NCBI GenBank assembly: GCA_945878835.1 | Contig: CAMCUG010000049.1 | Span: 1-8,623 of the forward strand | Direction: 5' to 3' | Length of the DNA stretch: 8,623 nt | Origin: Chryseobacterium gleum | GTDB lineage: Bacteria > Bacteroidota > Bacteroidia > Flavobacteriales_D > Sanyastnellaceae | In this document: one piece after another, positions 1 to 5,876 of the stretch | Layout of the letters: every line of letters begins with the position of its first letter | Position numbering within the stretch: the stretch's first letter is position 1 | The notes under the pieces: model-generated | Database searches by the model: none | What the model saw: only the letters and a program-made list of their open reading frames with translations | What the model was told of the DNA's origin: nothing | Made by a program: the position numbers and the translations under genes

Positions 1-851
1 AAAATCTTACTTCTGCTTGTGTGCTTTAAGCGTCGAATCGCTTTCTCTTTAATCTGACGAACACGTTCACGTGTAAGATCGAAGCGCTCTCCGATTTCTT
101 CCAACGTAAGTGGATGTTCACCATTCAAACCGAAATACAATCGAACCACGTCGCCCTCACGCGCTGTAAGCGTGCGAAGTGAGCGTTCAATCTCGCGACG
201 CAAACTCTCATGCAATAGATCTGTATCCGGAGAAGGAGTGTCGTTCGTTTGCAATACATCGTACATCGTAGAGCTACTGTCATCTCCATCTTTCAAAGGA
301 GCATCCATAGATACGTGACGTCCGCTGTTGCGCAACGATTGCTTCACTTCATCCAAAGTCATTTCTAACACTTCAGCCAATTCAGCTGGAGTAGGAGGAC
401 GCTCGAATTCTTGCTCCAACTTAGCAAATGCTTTGTTGATTTTATTGATCGATCCAATCTTGTTCAAAGGAAGACGAACAATACGGGATTGCTCAGCCAA
501 CGCCTGAAGAATAGATTGACGAATCCACCAAACAGCGTAAGAAATGAATTTAAATCCACGAGTTTCATCGAAACGCTGAGCCGCTTTAATCAAGCCAAGG
601 TTTCCTTCGTTAATTAAATCGGGAAGAGATAAACCTTGGTTTTGATACTGTTTCGACACAGATACAACGAAACGCAAATTCGCTTTAGTCAATTTCTCCA
701 AAGCAAGCTGATCACCTTGTTTAATACGACGAGCCAACTCAACTTCTTCTTCGGCAGTAATCAAATCCACACGACCAATCTCTTGCAAATACTTGTCAAG
801 GGAAGCGGTCTCGCGGTTGGTTACCTGTTTTGTAATTTTTAACTGTCTCAT
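1..851 (-). CDS. rpoD: Primary RNA polymerase sigma factor RpoD/SigA, C-terminus cut by window edge
   Basis: The frame opens with ATG at 851 (MRQLKITKQV) and is open to base 1, giving 283 codons without a stop. Bacteroidota primary sigmas are about 287 aa, so only a few C-terminal residues should be missing. There is no region 1.1, as is usual in this phylum. Region 1.2 spans roughly residues 16-47. Region 2 includes DLINEGNLGL (78-87) and the -10 recognition/melting segment RGFKFISYAVWWIRQ (98-112). Region 3 follows to about residue 200. Region 4 has the helix-turn-helix LTLEEIGERF...TRERVRQIKEKAIRRLK (about 248-276), which reads the -33 element. It directs core RNA polymerase to housekeeping promoters, which here should be TTG/TAnnTTTG. 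It lies 55 bp downstream of pnp on the same strand. I see no TAnnTTTG box in that gap, so cotranscription from pnp is likely. Confidence 0.96.
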   Translation of the reverse strand, partial: MRQLKITKQVTNRETASLDKYLQEIGRVDLITAEEEVELARRIKQGDQLALEKLTKANLRFVVSVSKQYQNQGLSLPDLINEGNLGLIKAAQRFDETRGFKFISYAVWWIRQSILQALAEQSRIVRLPLNKIGSINKINKAFAKLEQEFERPPTPAELAEVLEMTLDEVKQSLRNSGRHVSMDAPLKDGDDSSSTMYDVLQTNDTPSPDTDLLHESLRREIERSLRTLTAREGDVVRLYFGLNGEHPLTLEEIGERFDLTRERVRQIKEKAIRRLKHTSRSKI

Positions 852-906
852 GTTTGCTTAACGTTGGTTTAATTCACTGTTTCTGTAAAACGCAAAAAAC
901 AGGAAT

Positions 907-3045
907 TTAGTTTTGTTCCTCTGGCTTTGGAAGCAAAGCTCTTCTAGAAAGCTTCAATTTACCGGTCTTAGGATCTTTTCCTAATACTTTAAACTTAACC
1001 AAATCACCAACTTTCAACACCTCGTTAACATCGTCTATTCTTCTCCATTCCAATTCACTGATGTGAATAAGGCCGTCTTGACCAGGAATAATTTCAACGA
1101 ACGCTCCGAACGGTTGAATGGTTTTAACTGGACCTTCATAAACAGCTCCAATTTCAACTTGTGGAGGCCAAACAATTGACTTCACACGATTCACAGCAGC
1201 ATCTAGGCTTGCCTTGTCCGCAGACGCAATTTCCACAAAGCCTTTGTTGTCGCGCTCTTCGATAGAGATTGTTGCGCCAGTTGTTTTCTGAATTTCTTGA
1301 ATTACTTTTCCTCCAGGTCCAATGACTTTTCCGATTTCTTCGGTTGGAATTTCGAAGCTAACAATACGCGGAGCGTGAGCTTTGTAATCTTCACGTGGTT
1401 CAGAAATGGTTTTCATCATTTCACCCAAGATGTGCAAACGACCTTGCTTGGCTTGATCCAAAGCGTCGGTTAACAATTGCATCGAAAGACCCTTGATCTT
1501 AATGTCCATCTGGCAAGCTGTAATTCCTTTCGAAGTTCCAGTTACTTTGAAGTCCATATCGCCCAAGTGATCCTCGTCTCCTAGGATATCTGATAAGATT
1601 GAATATTTTCCGTTTTCATCTGTGATCAATCCCATTGCAATTCCAGATACTGGAGACGTAATCGGAACACCACCGTCCATTAACGCAAGTGTACCAGCGC
1701 AAACAGTCGCCATAGATGAAGATCCGTTCGACTCAAGAATGTCAGAAACAATTCGCATCGTGTACGGACATTTTTCAGTTTCAGGAAGAACAGGCTTCAA
1801 TGCACGAAGTGCAAGGTTACCGTGTCCAATTTCACGACGACCCGTTGAACGAATCGGACGTGCTTCACCTGTGCTGAATGGTGGGAAGTTGTAGTGCAAC
1901 AAGAACTTCTCGCTTCTATGATGAACCACACCGTCAATGGTTTGCTCGTCAAGTTTAGTTCCCAAAGTAAGGGTAGTCAACGACTGAGTTTCTCCGCGTG
2001 TGAAAACACTTGAACCGTGAGCACCTGGCAAATAATCTACTTCACACCAGATTGGACGAATCGTACGTGTATCGCGACCATCTAAACGAATACCATCGTC
2101 TAGAATCATGCGACGCATAGCGTCTTTCAAACAATCGTGGGTATATTTCTTGAATAAGAATGCGTTCGCAGATTTTTCTTCCGCAGTGAATTGAGCGAAA
2201 AACTCCTCTTCAATTTGGTGAAACGCTGCGCTTCTTTCTTTCTTTCCGGATGGAGTCTTAACAGCAGTGTAGTACTTAGCATAACACTCGTCCCATACTT
2301 TCTTCTTCAGCTCTTCGTCTTTTGGTTCGTGGTTGTATTCACGCTTTACAGTCGCTTTTTCAACCTTCGAAGCCAATTCCAACTGAGCTTTTACTTGTGC
2401 CTGAATAGCAGTGTGTGCGATAGCAATGGCTTCAACCATAACTTCTTCAGACACCTCTTTCATTTCACCTTCAACCATTACAATGCTGTCTGCACTTCCT
2501 GCGATCATCATGTCTAAATCGGCAAGTGCCAATTGAGAACGAGTAGGGTTAACAACGAATTCACCGTTGATACGTGCAACACGAACTTCAGAGATAGGAC
2601 CGTTGAAAGGAATATCTGAAACTGCAATTGCTGCAGACGCAGCAAGACCAGCTAAACTATCAGGCATGTGCTCAGTGTCACCCGAAATCAAGGATACAAC
2701 AACTTGTGTATCACTGTGGAAATCTTCAGGGAACATAGGGCGTAAAGCGCGGTCGATCAAACGAGAAACTAAAATCTCGTCGTCGTATGGACGTGCTTCA
2801 CGTTTGAAATAACCACCTGGGAAACGACCCACTGCGGCGTATTTTTCACGGTACTCTACCGTTAGAGGAAGGAAGTCTAACCCTTCTTTTGCTTCTTCGT
2901 TGGCTACAACGGTTGCTAGGAGCATCGTATCTCCTTGGCGAACGACTACAGAGCCATGTGCTTGCTTCGCTAACTTACCAGTTTCAATGGTAATTGGAGC
3001 AGAAGAACCCATGTCAATGGTCGTTGTGATTGCTTCGATTTTCAT
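907..3045 (-). CDS. pnp: Polyribonucleotide nucleotidyltransferase (PNPase)
   Basis: The product is a 712-aa 3'-to-5' phosphorolytic exoribonuclease of mRNA turnover, a homotrimer in known family members. Domains in order are a first RNase PH domain (about 14-145), an all-helical middle domain (about 150-320), and a second, catalytic RNase PH domain (about 325-545). The catalytic domain has the FTRGETQ motif, the phosphate-binding serines S442-S444 in NGSSSMA, and acidic residues D492 and D498 in DEDHLGDMDF, which match the catalytic aspartates of the E. coli enzyme. A KH domain follows, with its GxxG loop at G576-G579 (IGPGGK), and then an S1 domain (about 630-705, containing GAFVEI and GLIHISE). 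The length and all catalytic residues are normal. It lies 85 bp downstream of rpsO, as in many bacteria, with a hairpin between them. No clear TAnnTTTG promoter lies between that hairpin and the ATG, so expression probably depends on readthrough or processing of the rpsO transcript. Confidence 0.98.
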   Translation of the reverse strand: MKIEAITTTIDMGSSAPITIETGKLAKQAHGSVVVRQGDTMLLATVVANEEAKEGLDFLPLTVEYREKYAAVGRFPGGYFKREARPYDDEILVSRLIDRALRPMFPEDFHSDTQVVVSLISGDTEHMPDSLAGLAASAAIAVSDIPFNGPISEVRVARINGEFVVNPTRSQLALADLDMMIAGSADSIVMVEGEMKEVSEEVMVEAIAIAHTAIQAQVKAQLELASKVEKATVKREYNHEPKDEELKKKVWDECYAKYYTAVKTPSGKKERSAAFHQIEEEFFAQFTAEEKSANAFLFKKYTHDCLKDAMRRMILDDGIRLDGRDTRTIRPIWCEVDYLPGAHGSSVFTRGETQSLTTLTLGTKLDEQTIDGVVHHRSEKFLLHYNFPPFSTGEARPIRSTGRREIGHGNLALRALKPVLPETEKCPYTMRIVSDILESNGSSSMATVCAGTLALMDGGVPITSPVSGIAMGLITDENGKYSILSDILGDEDHLGDMDFKVTGTSKGITACQMDIKIKGLSMQLLTDALDQAKQGRLHILGEMMKTISEPREDYKAHAPRIVSFEIPTEEIGKVIGPGGKVIQEIQKTTGATISIEERDNKGFVEIASADKASLDAAVNRVKSIVWPPQVEIGAVYEGPVKTIQPFGAFVEIIPGQDGLIHISELEWRRIDDVNEVLKVGDLVKFKVLGKDPKTGKLKLSRRALLPKPEEQN

Positions 3046-3083
3046 TCTTTTATTTTCGGATATATAGTTCTAAGAAAAAACGC

Positions 3084-3111
3084 GAAAAGGCAATTGTTAG
3101 ATTGCCTTTTC
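3084..3111 (-). terminator. Intercistronic hairpin with T tract between rpsO and pnp
   Basis: A perfect 11-bp inverted repeat (GAAAAGGCAAT / ATTGCCTTTTC) is closed by a 6-nt loop. On the minus strand it is followed by GCG and a run of six T, so it looks like an intrinsic terminator for rpsO. The downstream genes pnp and rpoD have no obvious promoter of their own, so I infer a leaky attenuator or an RNase III-type processing hairpin. This is analogous to the terminator and processing site known between rpsO and pnp in E. coli. On the plus strand the stem is followed by only four T, and no plus-strand gene ends here. Confidence 0.75.
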
Positions 3112-3130
3112 TTTTGATTATGCTTGTATA

Positions 3131-3400
3131 TTACTTACGTAACTCAAGTTCTTTTACGATTGCACGGTAACGAGCGATGTCAACTTTTTGCAAATAATCC
3201 AATAAGCCTCTACGCTTACCAACTAATGCAATCAACGAACGTTGTGTGCCGTAATCTTTTTTATTCTTTTTTAAGTGCTCGGTTAAGTGAGCAATACGGT
3301 AGGTAAACAAAGCGATTTGTCCCTCTGAACTACCTGTGTCTGTTGCAGATTTACCGTGTTTAGCGAAAATCTCTTGTTTTTTTTCGATTGTAAGGTACAT
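3131..3400 (-). CDS. rpsO: 30S ribosomal protein S15
   Basis: The product is 89 aa, exactly the usual S15 length. S15 is a four-helix protein that binds the central domain of 16S rRNA early in 30S assembly. Visible family marks are the TGSSEGQIALFTYRI segment (22-36), the rRNA-contact residues T22, G23, H42 and D49, and the conserved tail KRRGLLDYL (62-70). The start ATG at 3400 gives the canonical N-terminus MYLTIEKK. It is the first gene of an rpsO-pnp-rpoD cluster and has its own promoter directly upstream. There is a GGAGG on the minus strand about 30 nt before the ATG, too far away to act as a normal ribosome binding site. In other bacteria S15 represses its own mRNA through leader structure. 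The leader here is about 60 nt. Confidence 0.98.
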   Translation of the reverse strand: MYLTIEKKQEIFAKHGKSATDTGSSEGQIALFTYRIAHLTEHLKKNKKDYGTQRSLIALVGKRRGLLDYLQKVDIARYRAIVKELELRK

Positions 3401-3468
3401 GCCAATACTTTTTTAGTTATTATTATGTGAGCCTCCAAGTAAAAGTTATTTTTCTTGAAAGTGGGGTG

Positions 3469-3500
3469 CAAAGATACGAAATTTCTTTTCGTGAATGCAA
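3469..3500 (-). promoter_or_regulatory. Bacteroidota-type promoter of rpsO
   Basis: On the minus strand a TTG (3500-3498) is followed by a 21-nt spacer and TATCTTTG (3476-3469), a perfect TAnnTTTG -7 box. The sequence after it, GCACCCCACTTTCAAG, has the same GC-rich discriminator style as the rRNA promoters in this window. The promoter begins 3 bp after the accD stop, so rpsO can be expressed independently of accD. The start site is predicted about 7 nt downstream of the -7 box, giving a leader of about 60 nt. Confidence 0.75.
3476..3492. repeat. 6-bp inverted repeat in the rpsO promoter spacer
   Basis: ACGAAA and TTTCGT are separated by 5 nt and form a perfect palindrome. It lies between the -33 and -7 elements of the rpsO promoter and touches the first base of the -7 box. 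It could be an operator, or a small hairpin at the 3' end of readthrough accD mRNA. It has no T tract, so it is not a convincing terminator. Confidence 0.4.
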
Positions 3501-3503
3501 GAT

Positions 3504-4346
3504 TTATTTTAAGTGACTTAAGGTAAGCGCCAAACGCTTCTTCATTTCAGTCCGCTTTATAATATAGTCAAGGAATCCGTGCTCCAAAACGAACTCAGAA
3601 CTTTGGAATCCTGCCGGTAAATCCTTCTTAATGGTTTCCTTTACCACACGTGGTCCAGCAAATCCAATCAAGGCCTTCGGTTCAGCAATGTTTAAATCGC
3701 CTAACATCGCGAACGATGCCGTAACACCGCCTGTTGTTGGATCGGTAAGAATAGATATATACGGAAGTCCAGCGTCAGCCAATTGTGTCAACTTCGCAGA
3801 AGTCTTCGCCATTTGCATCAGGGAGAATCCAGCTTCCATCATTCGAGCTCCGCCAGATTTAGAAATGCAGATGAAGGGACAATGTGCTTCAATGGCTTTA
3901 TCTACACCCATCGCAAACTTTTCGCCGACAACCGATCCCATTGATCCGCCAATAAAGGCGAAGTCCATACATGCAATCACGGCGTTCTCATGTTCAATCT
4001 TTCCAAAACCAACGCGCAGCGCATCTTTCAATCCGGTTTTCGCAATGGTCGTCTTAATTCGATCCTTGTAGTTCTTTGTGTCAGTAAACGTTAAAGGGTC
4101 AGCGCTTTTCATGTGCTCAGCTACTTCAATCCACTCATGCTCATCAAAGAAGATTGAAAAATACTGAAGCGATCCAATTTTCTCGTGATACTCGCAAGCT
4201 TCGCAAACCCAATCGTGTTCAGCGTGCTGCTCACTTGTAACAACTTGCTTGCACTCTGGACATTGGTACCACAACCCCTCTGGAATTTCCTTCTTCTCTT
4301 GATTCTGCGTCGTAATACCTTTGTTTTTTCTCGTGAACCAACTCAT
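3504..4346 (-). CDS. accD: Acetyl-CoA carboxylase carboxyltransferase subunit beta
   Basis: The product is 280 aa, normal for AccD. With AccA it forms the carboxyltransferase that moves CO2 from carboxybiotin to acetyl-CoA to give malonyl-CoA, the committed step of fatty acid synthesis. An N-terminal four-cysteine zinc ribbon is visible (C29-x2-C32 and C48-x2-C51). The crotonase-fold carboxyltransferase domain follows, with GGSMGSVVGEK (133-143), SGGARMM (164-170), the strongly conserved DPTTGGVTASF (202-212) and GFAGPRVV. The ATG at 4346 (MSWFTRKNKG) gives the typical bacterial AccD N-terminus. accA is not in the window. The gene is divergent from the DUF47 operon, and its stop abuts the rpsO promoter with no terminator in between. 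Some readthrough into rpsO-pnp-rpoD is therefore possible. Confidence 0.97.
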   Translation of the reverse strand: MSWFTRKNKGITTQNQEKKEIPEGLWYQCPECKQVVTSEQHAEHDWVCEACEYHEKIGSLQYFSIFFDEHEWIEVAEHMKSADPLTFTDTKNYKDRIKTTIAKTGLKDALRVGFGKIEHENAVIACMDFAFIGGSMGSVVGEKFAMGVDKAIEAHCPFICISKSGGARMMEAGFSLMQMAKTSAKLTQLADAGLPYISILTDPTTGGVTASFAMLGDLNIAEPKALIGFAGPRVVKETIKKDLPAGFQSSEFVLEHGFLDYIIKRTEMKKRLALTLSHLK

Positions 4347-4369
4347 TCTTTTGAAATTTGATTAGACCG

Positions 4370-4404
4370 CAAAAATAGGTAATCCAACTTTAATACGAAT
4401 CAAA
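4370..4404 (-). promoter_or_regulatory. Candidate promoter of accD
   Basis: On the minus strand TTTG (4404-4401) is followed by a 23-nt spacer and TATTTTTG (4377-4370), a perfect TAnnTTTG box. It ends 23 bp before the accD ATG, so the leader would be short, about 15 nt. The spacer is at the long end of the known range, so the -33 assignment is less sure than the -7 box. Confidence 0.6.
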
Positions 4405-4450
4405 ACAATTTGGTCACATTGAAATAACTTTTTGACCTTACATTCGTATT
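4392..4450. repeat. 9-bp inverted repeat bridging two divergent promoters
   Basis: AATACGAAT at 4392-4400 and its exact reverse complement ATTCGTATT at 4442-4450 are 41 nt apart, with centres 50 bp apart. The left arm lies in the accD promoter spacer next to its -33 element. The right arm overlaps the -7 box of the plus-strand promoter. This is the layout of a shared operator bound by one regulator at two sites, but no regulator gene is in the window. Confidence 0.45.
4419..4446 (+). promoter_or_regulatory. Candidate promoter of the DUF47-SDR-amidohydrolase operon
   Basis: TTG at 4419-4421, a 17-nt spacer and TACATTCG at 4439-4446 match TTG/TAnnTTTG with one mismatch in the -7 box. The start site would fall near 4453, giving a leader of about 16 nt before the ATG at 4469. 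It is weaker than the other promoters called here. Confidence 0.45.
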
Positions 4451-4468
4451 CTAAAAATTTTCTTCAAG

Positions 4469-5119
4469 ATGTCAATCAATCTGAATTCAATTCTTCAAGC
4501 ATTAGTGCCTAAAGACAAGAAGTGTTTCCCGCTTTTTCAAGCGGCGGTTACGAATGCCGTTCGCACTGCTAAAATACTGAAGGAGTCATTTGAAGTTGAT
4601 AGTCTAAAACGCATGCAGCTGCACAGTGAAATTTATGATTTAGAGCATGTAGGCGACGACTTGACAGATGCTTTAAAGTTAGAAGTAGAGGCGAATTTCA
4701 ATGTTCCATTCGACAGAGAAGAGGTGTATCAATTGGCAATTGTAATTGATGACATCGTAGACGATATGTACGGAGTGTCAAAGCGTATTGAATTGTACAA
4801 AATTCACAACATACCTGCTGTTTTTGGAGAAATGGCACAAGTGATTTGGGATACCACGAAAGTGTTGCAGGAGTTAATGGAGAACTTGAAGAAATTCAGG
4901 TATTCAGAGTCTGCGAGAAATAGAATTGCAGCAATACGCGAACTAGAGCGCAAAATGGACGTGCTTCAGGAGACTTCAATAGCGAAGCTTTTCAGTGAAG
5001 GAGCTGACCCCATTGAGCTAATTAAACAGCAAGAAGTTTTCGGACTCATGGCTCGTTCTCAAAAGCGTTGCGAAGAAGCGGCTAGTATAATTGAATCCGT
5101 GTTGGTGAAATTCAACTAA
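4469..5119 (+). CDS. DUF47 family PhoU-like protein
   Basis: The product is a 216-aa, largely helical, cytoplasmic protein of the DUF47 family (the TIGR00153 type), a distant relative of the phosphate regulator PhoU. Two PhoU-like acidic metal-binding motifs are visible: E59-x3-D63 in DLEHVGDDLTDAL and D94-D99 in DDIVDD. A third helical stretch near the C-terminus carries RSQKRCEEAASIIE. The length is normal and there is no signal peptide or membrane segment. Family members usually sit directly beside a PiT-type inorganic phosphate transporter gene and are thought to modulate it. Here the next gene is a dehydrogenase, so the partner is absent from this locus. It is first in a three-gene operon, with 3 nt to the next ATG. 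The family call is firm; a role in phosphate uptake is inference. Confidence 0.9.
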   Translation: MSINLNSILQALVPKDKKCFPLFQAAVTNAVRTAKILKESFEVDSLKRMQLHSEIYDLEHVGDDLTDALKLEVEANFNVPFDREEVYQLAIVIDDIVDDMYGVSKRIELYKIHNIPAVFGEMAQVIWDTTKVLQELMENLKKFRYSESARNRIAAIRELERKMDVLQETSIAKLFSEGADPIELIKQQEVFGLMARSQKRCEEAASIIESVLVKFN

Positions 5120-5122
5120 GAC

Positions 5123-5875
5123 ATGCAAAAGACAGTCTGCATTACGGGAGCCAGTTCCGGATTTGGAAAATGCACCGCTGAATTATTTTTGAAAAACAAT
5201 TGGAAGGTCATTGCTCTCGCAAGAAGGTTAGATCCTTTGAAAGAATTGCAGGAGTTGGCAAACAGTGAAGATCAGCTCTTGATTCATTCGTTAAATGTTC
5301 AAAATGAAAAGGAAGTCACGGCGTTTTTTCAATCTCTTCCACCTTCATTCAAACAAATAGATGTTCTCTTCAACAACGCCGGATTATCGCGTGGGAAAGA
5401 CGAATTGATACATGCGGATTTGGATCATTGGGAAGAAATGATCGATACCAATATCAAAGGTTTTTTGTATGTCGCGAAAGCCGTCTTGGCTATCATGAAA
5501 GAGCAGGGCAATGGATACATCATTAACACGGGTTCTGTCGCGGGTAGAAATTCGTATGTAGGTGGAAATGTATACAGCGCAACAAAAGCAGCTGTAAAAA
5601 TGCTTTCGGAAAGTATGCGTTTGGAAGCCGCTGCGTATGGCGTGCGTGTGGGAGAGATTGCTCCCGGCGCTGCCGAAACAGAATTCAGCATGGTGCGTTT
5701 CGATCAGAATAAAGAAACGTCCGATGCTGTGTATAAAGGGTTCACTCCATTGAACGGACAAGACATTGCCAACACCGTTTGGTTTTTATCGAATTTACCT
5801 GAACACGTCTGCATTCAAGAATTGGTAATTATGCCAACGGCACAACCCAACGCGAATGTGGTTTATAGAAAATAA
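5123..5875 (+). CDS. Short-chain dehydrogenase/reductase, YdfG-like
   Basis: The product is a 250-aa classical SDR with a Rossmann fold. The cofactor loop TGASSGFG is at residues 8-15 and NNAG at 84-87. The catalytic tetrad is N110, S138, Y151 and K155 (YSATK). P181-G182 follow the sixth strand. R34-R35 just after the second strand suggest preference for NADP(H) over NAD(H). The segments PGAAETEFSMVRF and LVIMPTAQ resemble E. coli YdfG, an NADP-dependent 3-hydroxy acid/L-allo-threonine dehydrogenase. A hydroxy acid or serine-like substrate is therefore the best guess, but substrate cannot be fixed from sequence. No signal peptide is seen. The gene lies 3 nt after the DUF47 stop and 1 nt before the amidohydrolase start, so it is almost certainly cotranscribed with both. 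Confidence 0.93.
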   Translation: MQKTVCITGASSGFGKCTAELFLKNNWKVIALARRLDPLKELQELANSEDQLLIHSLNVQNEKEVTAFFQSLPPSFKQIDVLFNNAGLSRGKDELIHADLDHWEEMIDTNIKGFLYVAKAVLAIMKEQGNGYIINTGSVAGRNSYVGGNVYSATKAAVKMLSESMRLEAAAYGVRVGEIAPGAAETEFSMVRFDQNKETSDAVYKGFTPLNGQDIANTVWFLSNLPEHVCIQELVIMPTAQPNANVVYRK

Positions 5876-5876
5876 A

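Noticed and set aside
411..842. Two 68-residue plus-strand open frames opposite rpoD
   Set aside because: Both are antisense to conserved sigma regions 2 and 3 and have no promoter or family resemblance.
852..906. A separate promoter for rpoD in the pnp-rpoD gap
   Set aside because: The minus strand has T-rich TGTTTTTTG but no TA at the start of the box and no properly spaced TTG, so cotranscription with pnp is the simpler reading.
3283..3471. 62-residue minus-strand open frame starting in the rpsO leader
   Set aside because: It overlaps rpsO in another frame, starts right at the -7 box of the rpsO promoter, and shows no recognisable protein features.
3631..4071. 146-residue plus-strand open frame opposite accD
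   Set aside because: It is antisense to conserved accD coding sequence and its composition is that of a shadow frame. The accD motifs on the other strand are unambiguous.
5384..5761. 125-residue minus-strand open frame opposite the SDR gene
   Set aside because: It is antisense to the catalytic part of a clear SDR and has no domain features.
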